Source of the DNA: CAVVEQ01 sp963828855 | Lineage (GTDB): Bacteria > Chloroflexota > Anaerolineae > Anaerolineales > Anaerolineaceae | DNA: 64,000 nt | NCBI GenBank assembly: GCA_963828855.1 | Contig: CAWHGB010000002.1 | Location: 1,178,001 to 1,242,000 of the forward strand | Reading direction: 5' to 3' | Shown here: positions 9,383-19,718 of the stretch, one piece after another | How positions within the stretch are numbered: position 1 is the stretch's first letter | Layout: every line of letters begins with the position of its first letter | The notes under the pieces: model-generated | Database searches by the model: none | Told to the model about the DNA's origin: nothing | What the model saw: the letters and a program-made list of their open reading frames with translations, nothing else | Translations under genes and position numbers: made by a program

Positions 9383-9592
9383 TCATTTTGAAATCACGTC
9401 GAGGGTTTGTAAATATGCGTTCTTTAAGATTCCGCCCTTAAGTAGAGTTACTAATTCCTGGCAGGTATCCACTCTCAACTGTACGTGAAATGAGGTCCCG
9501 TTTCCATCATCCCTTTTTGCACGAATGGTGACTTCTCCACCCGGTTCCATACTTGAAATCGAAGGGATTGAATATCTCTCCCATCCGGTCAA
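9383..9592 (-). CDS. Small hypothetical protein downstream of aconitase
   Basis: Possible 69-residue protein whose TTG start overlaps the aconitase stop by four bases, suggesting coupling. The sequence is plausible in composition, with EVTIRAKRDDG and RVDTCQELVTLLKGG, and lacks membrane segments. No family is recognised and no ribosome site is clear. It could equally be an untranslated 3' region. Confidence 0.35.
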   Translation of the reverse strand: MTGWERYSIPSISSMEPGGEVTIRAKRDDGNGTSFHVQLRVDTCQELVTLLKGGILKNAYLQTLDVISK

Positions 9593-12086
9593 CCCAAGTG
9601 ATTGAACACTTTCCCCTTCTTGAACTCAAGCGGCAGCACACCCATTCCTACGAGATTGGATCGGTGGATCCGCTCGAAGGATTCGGCGATTACCGCCCGG
9701 ACGCCCAACAACAGGACTCCCTTGGCGGCCCAATCCCGGCTGGAACCCGTTCCGTATTCCCTGCCTGCCAGAACGATCAAGGGAATTCCTTCCTCTCTAT
9801 AACGCATCGCTGCTTCATAAATTTCCATCTGGGTTCCATCTGGAAAGTGCAGGGTCCTTCCACCTTCCACTCCTGGGATAAGCTGGTTTTTGATTCGGAT
9901 ATTGGCAAAGGTTCCGCGGGTCATCACCTCGTCATTCCCGCGGCGTGAACCGTAGGAATTGAATTCCGCAGGCCGAACACCCCTCGACATCAGGTAACGT
10001 CCCGCGGGGCTTCCGGGAGGGATCGCCCCTGCCGGGGAAATATGGTCGGTGGTCAAAGCATCACCAAAAACAGCCAGGGCACGGGCATCATGGATACCCT
10101 CGCTCCAATCCACATCGGGGAGGGAGGCAAATGGCGGCTCCTTCAAATAATCAGATGCGGGATCCCAGGCATAGACCATTCCATCACCGCCTTCCAGCTC
10201 CTGCCATTCCCGGCTTCCGTGCGATGTGAGAATGTTATTCCGCTTGAACGCTTCAGCGTTCACATACTTCGCAGCGAGGGTTTGAATTTCGTCTTCCGCT
10301 GGCCAGAGTTCAGCCAAGGTTACCGGGTTTCCGGCAGCATCCATGCCCAGCGGATCACGGGTCAAATCGATGTTCATCGTTCCAGCCAGAGCGTAAGCCA
10401 CTACCAGCGGCGGGGAAGCCAGGTAATTCGCCCGAACCAGTGGTTGAACCCGTCCCTCAAAATTGCGGTTACCCGAAAGAACAGCGACCGTCACCAGCTT
10501 CGATTCTTCAATTCCGTGCGCAATCTGCTGATCGATCTGCCCGGAATTACCGATGCAGGTCATGCAGCCATACCCGGCGAGTGTGAAACCTAATATTTCC
10601 AGTTGTTCGAGCAATCCCGCCCTCGCGAGGTAATCGGTAACCACCCGCGATCCCGGCGATAGGCTGGCTTTCACAGCCGGGTGGATTTTCATCCCCCGTG
10701 CCAGGGCATTCCTGGCCAGCAGCCCGGCCGCGATCATGACGTACGGGTCGGAAGTGTTGGTGCAGGAAGTGATCGCTGCAAGCACTACCGATCCTTGCTT
10801 CAGAGATACTGGTTTCCCGCCGATCTGAATCGTGGCAGATGCATCAACCTGCTCCCCAGTTAAACCGTATCCTCCATCAGATATCTTTTTCCCAAGCAGG
10901 GACGAAAAATCCCTTTTGGCTTCAGCCAGAGCCACGCGGCTTTGAGGTTTTTTCGGACCGGCGATCGAAGGTACTATCTCCGTCAGGTCTACCTCCAGCA
11001 GCGTGCTGAATTCCGGCTCGGGCGAGTCTTCCATCCGAAATAGCCCCTGCTCGCGGAAAAAAGCCTCCACCAGGCGAACATTGATCTCCGGTCTGCCTGT
11101 GAGACGCAAATAATCCAGGGTTTGCCGGTCAACTGGAAAATAACTCGCGGTGGCGCCGTATTCGGGTGCCATGTTGGCGATCATCGCCCGTTCCGGCACG
11201 CTCAGTGATCCCAGGGAGGGACCGCTGAACTCGATGAATTTGTCCACCACACCCAGCGCACGGAGCTTCTGAACGATCGTCAGGGTCAGATCCGTCGGGG
11301 TTGTGCCTGGCGGTAAGGTAGCCAAAGAGGCGTACCCCCACCACGTCCGGGATCATCAGCTCCAGCGGGTTGCCCAGCATGGCAGCGATGGCTTCGATGC
11401 CACCCACGCCCCAACCCAGAACGCCAAGTCCATTGATCATGGGGGTGTGGGAATCGGTGCCGATGACCATATCCGGAATAGCCAGCGGTGTTCCGGTGGA
11501 ATCCTGGATCGAAACCACCGGGGAGAGCGCCTCCAGGTTCACCTGGTGCACGATCCCGGTTGCAGGCGGGATAAGCCGGAAATTCTGGAAGGCTTTTTGC
11601 GCCCAGTGCAGAAATTGGTATCGTTCGCGGTTGCGTTTGAACTCCATTTCCAGGTTCTTCTGAAACGCATCCGGGATGCCGGTGAAGTCCACCTGGACGG
11701 AGTGATCCACCACCAGGTCCACCGGGATCACCGGGTTGACCCGGGCCGGGTCACCCCCGGCGCGGCTTACCGCAGCACGCAGGGATGCCAGGTCATTGAG
11801 CACCGGCACGCCGGTGAGATCCTGCATCACCACCCGCTGTGGGTGGATCGCGATCGTATCCCTTGCTTTATCCTTCGGATCCCAGGCTGCCAGGTTCTCC
11901 AGGTCCTCTGCGGATGGTTTACCCTCCGCCTCCTGGCGTAGAAGCATTTCCAGCAGCAACCGGATCGAGAATGGCCAGTGCGGAAAGTTTCAGTTTTTTT
12001 TGATCTGCCAGAGCAGGCAGGCTGTAATAAGCGACCTTTTCACCATTTAGGTCAAGGAACCGCAAATGTTTTTGCGCTTCGTTCAT
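9589..12086 (-). CDS. acnA: Aconitate hydratase (two frameshifts)
   Basis: Converts citrate to isocitrate through cis-aconitate in the TCA cycle, using a [4Fe-4S] cluster. The protein is AcnA/IRP-like, about 832 residues. The N-terminal part starts MNEAQKHLRFLDL and continues after a shift near 11975 into IRLLLEMLLRQEAEG; a second shift near 11320 joins GVRLFGYL to PPGTTPTDLT. Cluster cysteines are present in TSCTNTSDPY and GCMTCIGNSG, and the C-terminal swivel domain has EYGTGSSRDWAAKG. It starts six bases after the isocitrate dehydrogenase stop, forming an operon for consecutive reactions. The shifts are probably sequence errors because all domains are intact. Confidence 0.9.
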
Positions 12087-12092
12087 TGGTTA

Positions 12093-13314
12093 TTATTTCT
12101 CCATATGCTGCAGGATATTCTGGGCGAATTCGCGGGTTCCGGTCCTTTCCGCGCCGCGCATCATATCAGCAAAATCCGGCGTCACCCTGCGGGAGGCAAT
12201 GGCGCCTTCCACCCCGGCCAGCACCCTGTCGGCTGCCTCACCCCAGCCCAGGTAACGCAGCATCATCTCACCCGAAAGGATCAGCGAGCAGGGGTTGGCA
12301 GCATTTTGCCCGGCAATGGCAGGCGCGGTGCCATGCGTGGCTTCAAATACCGCCGCGCCGGTGTCAAAATTGATGTTCGCACCTGGAGCAATTCCCAATC
12401 CACCCACCTGGGCTGCCAGCGCGTCACTGAGGTAATCACCGTTCAGATTGGTGCAGACGATCACATCAAATTCCCAGGGGGTGAGCAGCACCTGCGCCAG
12501 AGCTGCGTCTACGATCATATCGTTGACCATCAACTTGCTTTGCGAAGGCGTCCCAATGGAAACCGCGTGAGCCAAATTCCATGCGGGCTACATCGTAACC
12601 CCAGGTCATGAAACCACCCTCGGTGTATTTCATGATATTGCCCTTGTGGAGCATGGTCACCCTTGGACGGTTATTGGTGATCGCCCAGCGGATGGCTGCC
12701 CGGACGATACGCTCAGAACCTTCGCGTGAGATGGGTTTGATCCCAAGCGCAGAGCTCTCCGGAAAACGGATCTTCTTATACTCATCCGGGAATGCCCGTT
12801 GCAGAAACTCCATTAGGATTTTCTTTTCTGTTGATTTCGCCTCAAACTCCACCCCGGCATACACATCCTCAGTGTTTTCGCGGAAGACAACCATGTTCAC
12901 CCGTTCAGGGTGGCGTACTGGTGAAGGTACCCCTTCGAACCAGCGCACCGGGCGCACGCAGGCATATAGATCCAGCAGTTTCCGCAGGGCAACGTTCAGG
13001 CTGCGGCCACCCACCGCCACCGCCGTGGAAAGCGGACCTTTGATGGCCACACCGGCAGTTTTGATCCTTTGAAGCGATTCCTCCGGTAGCCCTTTACCGG
13101 TTGCCTGGCGCGCTTTTTCGCCTGCAAGGACCTCCTCCCAAACGATCCTGCGCCTTCCGTTGTAGGCGAGTTTTACCGCCCCATCGAATACCTCGCGGGA
13201 AGCCGACCAGATCTCAGGGCCGATCCCATCTCCTTCGATATAAGGGATCAACGGCTGATCTGGAACCTTCAGTCCATCTTTGTCCATCGAGATCAACCCG
13301 GCTGGTTGTGTCAT
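12093..13314 (-). CDS. icd: Isocitrate dehydrogenase, predicted NAD-type (one frameshift)
   Basis: Oxidatively decarboxylates isocitrate to 2-oxoglutarate. The overall sequence is of the E. coli homodimer type: EGDGIGPEIW, GGRSLNVALR (position of the E. coli regulatory Ser113), ENTEDVYAG and HKGNIMKYTEG. A one-base shift near 12570 joins the halves. The coenzyme site differs from E. coli: HGTAPKY becomes HGTAPAI, Val351 becomes Ala, and Tyr391 and Arg395 become Pro and Asp (VTPDFADMM). All five residues that hold the NADP 2'-phosphate are lost, so NAD is predicted. ATG at 13314 is chosen as start (MTQPAGL); the frame is open further upstream. It is first in an operon with aconitase. Confidence 0.9.
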
Positions 13315-13411
13315 CTTGTAAGATCCGCTCCTTGACTTTTTGTATTCATTTTTCCAGCGCAAGCCCGAAAAAGGGGTGATCATCGGACTTGACGAATGCA
13401 AATTTTAACAC

Positions 13412-13445
13412 TACAATTGTACCATGTATAGAGACAATGTGCCAT
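13412..13445. promoter_or_regulatory. Candidate operator between icd and the IclR gene
   Basis: The 143-base divergent spacer holds a 10-bp palindrome TACAATTGTA (13412-13421) and two similar direct elements, ACAATTGTACCAT (13413-13425) and ACAATGTGCCAT (13434-13445), 21 bases apart, or two helix turns. Position and spacing suit binding by the adjacent IclR regulator. Binding is inferred only. Confidence 0.4.
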
Positions 13446-13457
13446 TATACAGGACAG

Positions 13458-14227
13458 ATGAATCCGCCCGCTGTGACCCAATCGCTCGAACGGGCGATAT
13501 CCATCCTGGATTGCTTCTCGGCTGATAAACCCGAACTGGGTGTGCGCGAAATCGCGCGCCTCACCGCCCTCTCTCCCAGCACAGCCGGTCGATTGATGGC
13601 CGCGCTCAAAGATCTCAACGTTCTCAACCAGAACCCCGCCTCCCGAGCCTATTCGCTCGGCGGTAAAGTGCTGGCTTGGGCTGGAGTGTATAGCTCCAGC
13701 CTCGATGTCCGCACACTCTCCCTTCCCTTCATGCAGGAACTGCTCACCGCCACACAGGAAACGGTCAGCCTCTATGTTGTGGAAGGCGGAGAACGCTTAT
13801 GTGTGGAGCGCTTGGAAAGCGCACGCGCCATCCATTTCAGCGCCAGGGTGGGCAGGCGTCTTCCCATCACCGCCGGGGCTGCCGGTAAGGTCTTGCTGGC
13901 GTTCATGACACCCACCCGGCGGGAGGAAATCCTCAGTCAGGTGGAATGGACCCGTTTTACCTGGAAACACGGTCATCGATCCCGACGCCTTCCGGGCTGA
14001 GCTGGATACCATTCGCCAGCGTGGTTATCGCGGTGAGCATGGGGGAATGGCAGCCGGATGCTGCCGGAGTAGCCGCACCCATTCTTGGTGCCGGTGCCGA
14101 GATCCAGGCCGCTCTGACCATCTCCGGTCCCATCCAGCGCTACACCCCGGAAGTGATCGATGATTTCGCCGCAAGGATCCTGAAAGTCACCCGGATGATC
14201 TCCAGCCAGATGGGTTACACCCGCTGA
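13458..14227 (+). CDS. IclR-family transcriptional regulator (two frameshifts)
   Basis: Winged-helix DNA-binding domain (SLERAISILDCFSADKPELG, SPSTAGRLMAALKDLNVL) followed by the IclR effector domain (ETVSLYVVEGGERLCVER, PITAGAAGKVLLAFM). The rest of the effector domain lies in two other frames, joined near 13968 (to TVIDPDAFRAELDTIRQRGY) and near 14038 (to APILGAGAEIQAALTISGP). Start ATG 13458 gives a normal MNPPAVTQSLER beginning with AGGACAG before it. It sits between icd-acnA and citrate synthase, so it probably controls entry to the TCA cycle, responding to an organic acid, and may also repress itself. Confidence 0.85.
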
Positions 14228-14249
14228 GTAATAACTAAAGGAAAAGAAA

Positions 14250-15680
14250 ATGGACCTCATCAAAGAGAAGATTTGCGCAAAGCTGCCCGAGATCCGCGAG
14301 CGGATGAACCGCATCAAGCGGGAATACAGTAATTTCAAGGTTTGTGATGTCACCGTGGACCAGATCTACAGCGGTATCCGCGGGGTGATGGTGCAGGTTT
14401 CGGATGTATCCTACGTGGACCCAAACGAAGGCATCCGCTTACGCGGATACACTGTCCCTGAGGTCCTGGACCTGCTCCCCAAGCAGCCCGGCTCGCAACT
14501 GCCCATGGCAGGCGGGTTGTATTACCTGCTGATGGTGGATGAACTGCCCACCTTCGAAGAAGCCTCTGCTTTGGAATCCGAGTGGCGTGAACACGCCGGG
14601 ATTCCCGATTATGTCCTCAAGGTGATCCGCGCGATGCCCGCCGACACCCACCCGATGACGCTTTTCTCCCAGGGGATCCTGGCTATGCAGCGGGAATCGA
14701 TCTTTGCCCAGGAATATGCCCGCGGACTGGTCAAGAGCGATTACTGGGAATCCTACCTGGAGGATGCCATCCGCCTGACCGCCAAACTGCCCGCCCTGGC
14801 TGCCTTCATTTACAATCACCGCTACAACGGAGATTCCTATATCGCACCTGATCCCGACCCTGGATTGGAGCGCGAACTTTGCCCATATGATCGGGAAAAG
14901 CGCAGACGCGGATTACAAGGAGCTCTGCCGTTTATTCTTCATCCTGCACTCCGACCATGAAGGCGCCAATGTATCCGCCCATGCCAGCTGGTTGGTGGCC
15001 TCAGCTCTATCCGATGTCTACCTGGCCTCCTCCGCTGGTATGGATGGGCTTGCCGGTCCGCTGCATGGGCTGGCCAACCAGGAATGCCTGCGCTGGCTGC
15101 TGGGTGTGCGCGAGTACTTTGGCCGCATCCCCGCCCGGGAGGAGCTGAAGGTTTACCTGGCTGATCAACTCGCCGCCGGAGCGATCATTCCCGGTTACGG
15201 GCACGCCGTGCTGCGCATCACCGATCCCCGCTTCACCGCCCAGCTGGAATTCGCCAACAAGTACCTGCCCGGTGATGACCTGATTACCCTGGTGAAATCG
15301 GTCTTATGAGGTGCTGCCTCCCTTACTGATTGCAGACCGGCAAGGTGAAGAACCCCTGGCCAAACGTGGATGCCATCAACGGCGCGCTGCAATATCACTT
15401 TGGGGTGACCCAGTACGAGTTCTATACGGTGCTGTTCGGGGTAAGCCGCATCCTCGGACTCTCCACCCACGCTGTCTGGGCACGGGCATTGAACAAACCC
15501 ATCGAGCGTCCCAAATCGCTCACCACCGACCATCCTGGAGCAGATGATCCAGGGTCAGATTCAGTGCATAATAGTTTCCCATTTTATCGGAGCCTGGGGT
15601 ACAATGTGATCAGGATGGCTGCATTGCTCCGCGACTTTAAGAAAACCACTGTAACCTTCCATGTCGATAAAACTTCTTAA
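14250..15680 (+). CDS. gltA: Citrate synthase, eukaryote-like type I (frameshifted)
   Basis: Condenses acetyl-CoA with oxaloacetate to give citrate. The sequence resembles mitochondrial citrate synthase rather than the hexameric GltA of enterobacteria: LHSDHEGANVSAHAS, GLAGPLHGLANQE (catalytic His), IPGYGHAVLRITDPR (catalytic His), NPWPNVDAINGAL (catalytic Asp), FYTVLFGVSR and the late ERPKSLTTD. Shifts occur near 14865 (joining to DWSANFAHMIGK), 15308 and 15340. Conserved sequence ends about 15530; the last frame runs on to 15680 and the true stop may be near 15547. The start has AAAGGAAAAG upstream. It follows the IclR gene in the same operon. Confidence 0.88.
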
Positions 15681-15695
15681 GGATAAGGGCTGCCC

Positions 15696-16765
15696 ATGAT
15701 CAAATATCCATTCTCATTCCATGAGGACCCCAAGCACCCTATCAACGGCTCCCTCGAACTGGAAAATTCGCTCCCCTACCCGCAAGGCACACAGGGGAGC
15801 GCTCTTTATCGCCCGGGACGCATCCGCCTTGAAAACGGCATCACCCTGGAACTGGTTCTTTACCACAACCCTGCGACCGCCGAATTCATTTACCTGCATC
15901 GCTACCCGTTTGACCGCGACCTGATGGACCTGCTGGGTGTGCCTGCCGATGCGCTCGCAGGGAAAAAGACGATCACACTTCCCGGGCAGCTCTGCATGGG
16001 TGCCCGCCGGTCGCAGCTGATCGGATCAGCCGATCGACACCGTTTTTCATGCCCCCCAGCTTCAGGAAGTGCTCACCACCCGCAAAGCAGCACAATATCG
16101 CCATTTTTCCCATTGCCAGGGAGGGATTGAAATACGGGGTGGCGGAATCCATTTACCACGCACGCGGTTATTATTGCGACGAGGTCCTTCTGGATGCCCA
16201 CCATGTTTTCGATAGCTCCGTGCCAGTCTACAACCGCAAGGTGGAGTTGGGTATCTTCAAGGATAAGGACCTCGACCGCGTCCAGCACGAGAACATCACT
16301 GCCGCCTTCATCGCCGATAGCATCGCCTCCGGCCTTGTCATGCGCGAAGTCATTTCTCACATCCGCCAGCGTTTTGAGAATATCGAACATGTGGAGGTGA
16401 TCTGTCCCCTGGCAACCATTCGCGGTCTTTGCCGCGTGGCGGAAGCCAACATGCAGCCGGGTTCGAAGATCCGGGTGCACGTTTTTGAGACTGTGTTGAA
16501 CGCACTTGCCGCCGGATTACTATTATTCAGCCCATTACGATGAGCTGAATCTGCATATCAGACCCGAGCTGGAAACAGGATTACCGCGCCTGGTGGGGAA
16601 GAGATGCTGCAGGGGAATGAGATTGCAGCCACCGCTTGCGCTGGTTACGGCTGGAGCGAAGTGTTCTACTCTCCCCGTAAACAGGTGGATATGATCAACG
16701 GCGAGCTGCGCTCGCGGCACAACCTGACTATTGCTGATATTGTTTTACGAAATAATCCGGATTAA
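15696..16765 (+). CDS. Unknown conserved-looking protein linked to citrate synthase (frameshifted)
   Basis: About 355 residues once shifts near 16020, 16080 and 16512 are joined. I do not recognise the family. The N-terminal ~100 residues (NGITLELVLYHNPATAEFI) look like a beta-rich domain. The central part, IFPIAREGLKYGVAESIYH, then HENITAAFIADSIASGLVM and EHVEVICPLATIRGL, is faintly like a phosphoribosyltransferase fold (a hydrophobic strand with D-S-I-A-S-G at the PRPP-loop position), but this is a guess. The C-terminus has AACAGYGWSEVFYSPRKQ. It lies about 15 bases after the citrate synthase frame and ends at a strong terminator, so it is the last gene of that operon. Confidence 0.6.
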
Positions 16766-16767
16766 AT

Positions 16768-16800
16768 CAAAAATCGGGTGGCAAGCCACCCGATTTTTTA
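16768..16800. terminator. Bidirectional intrinsic terminator
   Basis: A perfect 10-bp stem ATCGGGTGGC / GCCACCCGAT (16773-16782 and 16785-16794) with a two-base AA spacer, flanked by an A run and a T6 run. It separates the citrate synthase operon from the convergent membrane gene. Confidence 0.88.
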
Positions 16801-16812
16801 TTGACTCTTAAA

Positions 16813-17469
16813 TTATGCTGCGGGTTTGGCGTCGTCGAAATAATTATGTTCGACAACTTTCAGTTCCCAATTGCGGTTGCGGCGGATCTGCAAAACCGTA
16901 CCAGTGATCCCCAAAACCAGGAAAACAATCACCCACCATACTGAGATCCTGGAGCACCATCGCAAGTGCATTCCTGCCAAGGGCTTCCGGGGGGAAGCCG
17001 AAAGCAGCCAGGATGCCCAGGATGATTGCGCCGGCGCCGATGAAGGATGTGGCGATGATCACAAGGTACTTCTGAATGTTGAGCACGAAGGCAAGAACCG
17101 CAAAGATGACGCCCAGTGCCAGAGCGACCAGGAAGGTGAGGATGGTCAGATCAGCATTGAACAGACCCATGATCGCATAGCCCAGGGCATAGCCGAAGGA
17201 ACCGATGAAGATCGCGACCCCGATGAAATAGAAGAAGTAGGATAGCACGGCGAAAACGATCGCGACGATGAACCCTACCACCCAGCTGGTGACCGTCGCC
17301 AGGAAGGCTGTTCCAAAGATGGCGGTCATCGCCTGCGCGCCGATCATGAAACCAAAGAAGAATCCAACGATCGGCAGAATGATCAGGAACCAGCGATAGC
17401 CATTTAGATACCATCGCCAGTCCGACCAGGACGACAATTAAGCGCTCCACAAAGTAATTCAAATGACAT
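16813..17469 (-). CDS. DUF4203/TMEM198-like membrane protein (frameshifted)
   Basis: A 219-residue protein of about seven hydrophobic helices rich in Gly and Ala, with NGYRWFLIILPIVGFFFG near the start, the pattern of DUF4203 (TMEM198-like) proteins of unknown function. Shifts are needed near 17435 and 17395 (N-terminus) and near 16935, after which the tail reads WWVIVFLVLGITGTVLQI and ends in a charged segment. The net change is zero, as the span is a multiple of three. Start ATG 17469 is chosen for the GGAGGAAAG site directly upstream. Promoter-like TATAAT lies 31 bases ahead. Confidence 0.65.
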
Positions 17470-17499
17470 TTCTTTCCTCCAAGATTAATATTTTCTAAT

Positions 17500-17505
17500 A
17501 TTATA
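17500..17505 (-). promoter_or_regulatory. Possible -10 box for the DUF4203-like gene
   Basis: TATAAT on the minus strand, about 31 bases before the start codon and ahead of the GGAGG site, in an AT-rich stretch. No convincing -35 element is seen. Confidence 0.4.
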
Positions 17506-17542
17506 ACACGCGAAAAGCCGGAAAGTTATCCGTAGGTTTCTG

Positions 17543-19018
17543 TTAACCTCCCATTTTTTCCGTTCCCCAGATCTGCATCAGCTTCGCGTAGAACTTTACC
17601 GTCTTGACCATTTCAGAGACTGGGAATACGTTCATCCATGCCGTGTTCCAACCCGGCATAGCTCGGGTCCATGATCAGCGGTGTGAAGCGGTAAATGTTT
17701 TCGCAAACATCCACATAATGACCGCAGTCCGTGCCTCCCAGCATAACAAAAGGCGCTGCAGGGTAATCTCCATAGATCTTGCGGATCGCCAGGCTTAAAC
17801 CTTCATAAACCGGACCGGTTGTGGGGGAAGGACCCACCACTTCGTTGGCTTTTCCTTCAACCGGGTTGAATTTCATCCGTTCATCACCGATGTACTTGTG
17901 AGTATGATTCACAATATCTTCGATCTTATACCCGGGGAGCAGCCTGTAATTTACATATGCGGTTGCTTCTTCCGGGATGGTGTTATCTTCGGTGCCGGCA
18001 TTAAAAATTGTCAGCACACCAGTGGTGCGGATATACGCCCTGGTTTCATCATCCTTATCCATCATCCTTTTCAGAAGTCCCCCAAAAAGCCAGACGTTTG
18101 CCCAGGCGACCCGCAGCCAGAAAGGAGTTGCGGGACCGATACTTGTATAAAGGATTTTTGCTGTACGGATCCGTGAAGGCAGTGGGTGCTTCGCCAAATT
18201 GCGTTAATCCCTCTCAGCCAGGATACTTATCGAGGTTTCCCGGGGCGGGGCGGAGGAATGCCCCGGTTTGCTTCTCACGTAATATTTCATGGTGAGGTAA
18301 CCCTTTTCGCCATTCCCGATCAACGCCACGGGTTTCTTGACGTATGGGATAATCCCTGAAACGATACCTCCACCTTCATCGACGATGGCTTCTAGATGGA
18401 TATCCTCGTTCTTTGAGCAGTTTCCCCAGAACTGCAGCACCATTTGCCCCTCCGGTTTCCTCATCATGCCCGAACGCAAAATGGATCGTTCGTTCCGGGC
18501 TGAAACCCTGCTTTAGTAAGTTCTTCCGCAGCTTCCATGATCCCGATCAACTGGTTCTTGATATCCAGGGTTCCGCGCCCCCAAACTATCCCATCTTTGA
18601 TCACACCATCGAAGGGTGGATGGGTCCACTCGGCAGGATTAGCGGAAACAACATCCTGGTGAGCCATCAACTGGACAGGTTCAAGCTTTGGGTTCGTGCC
18701 TTCCCAAACATATAAAAGGCTGTAACCGCCAATGACTTCCTTTTTGAGGTTCGCATGCACCAGCGGGTACGTTTTTTCAAGGAAGGAATGCAGCTGTCGG
18801 AAGGCCTCCGGTTCCGGGGTTCCGCTGTCATCCAGGGGTACCGTCTTGCAGCGGATGGAAGCAGCCAGGTTCTCACCCAGCTTCTGGGGATCAACAGGGA
18901 CCCCCTCTTCCACAGGAATCGCGCGGTGGCGGAGACGGTACATGATCCCCCGGATGATGACCAGGATCGAGGTGACAACTAATATGGCGAGGACGATTAA
19001 TAGGATAATCTTTAACAT
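17543..19018 (-). CDS. M20 family metallopeptidase, PM20D1/CPS1-like (frameshifted)
   Basis: Zinc-dependent carboxypeptidase or amidase with an N-terminal membrane anchor (IILLIVLAILVVTSILVII). Metal and catalytic motifs are complete: LMAHQDVVSA (His, Asp), WGRGTLDIKNQ (bridging Asp), GHDEETGG (catalytic Glu pair), GGTDCGHY (late His). The CPS1/PM20D1 subgroup uses this arrangement to split peptides or N-acyl amino acids. Shifts occur near 18490, 18200 and 17620; the last joins ERIP to VSEMVKTVKFY and the stop at 17543. Length, about 492 residues, fits the family. It stands alone on the minus strand. The shifts are probably sequence errors. Confidence 0.85.
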
Positions 19019-19096
19019 TTACGCCTGCCTTTCAACTTTACTTGATGTAATTTACTGAATGAATTTATATCACAGATCAAATATCATCTATTCACT

Positions 19097-19659
19097 TTAC
19101 GTCGGTTCCGGTCTGATTTCAATCGTCATTTCTATTATTCGCTCGTAGGTTTTCTTGCTGATAATGTCCGGGAATCGTTCAAACAAAAGCATGGATGTGG
19201 GCGTCCAGAGGCTTACCCAACCGATGATCATGAAACCGTTGAACATGAACCCACCCAATGCATAGATGAACGTTGTAGAGGCGATAGTCGATAAGATAAA
19301 ATCCGAGTCCGGAAAGAACAGGCAAATGATCAGGATGGTCATTCCGTAACATAAGAGTTCTGTCTTCCCTGGCGTTTTTGCATATCCAGGCTGTTCGATA
19401 GTTTATAAATCTGGAATTTACAGTATTCTTCAATCCCGGTTTTCAAATTTTGCTCATTTTCAGGGGTTACCTGTTTTTTTGGAAGATACAAGAGTAGATG
19501 GGTATCGCTTTTTACCCCGTTTGCTCTCACCTGGTCATAAACCATATTAATCCCTGGCTCGTATAATTGATTTCCTGCGAGAGGATCAGGGTCAGGAATA
19601 TTGAAGAATTTCCCAATTTCACTGAGATGAAGGACTATTTCTGTGGTTGATTTATTCAT
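19097..19659 (-). CDS. Hypothetical membrane-anchored protein (one frameshift)
   Basis: A soluble N-terminal half (MNKSTTEIVLHLSEIGKFF, ending IYKLSNSLDMQKRQGRQ) and a C-terminal half with two membrane helices (FMIIGWVSLWTPTSMLLFE). The two lie in frames joined near 19345, where an ATGA overlap could also make them two coupled genes. A single polypeptide of about 187 residues is favoured because the QKRQGR segment normally runs into a hydrophobic helix in proteins of this look. Start ATG 19659 has AGGGG upstream. The family is unnamed; function is unknown. Confidence 0.55.
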
Positions 19660-19718
19660 TTTTCCCCTTTGATTACTCCTCAAGATAAAATCCGTTATTC
19701 TAAGCTTGCATTCGATTT

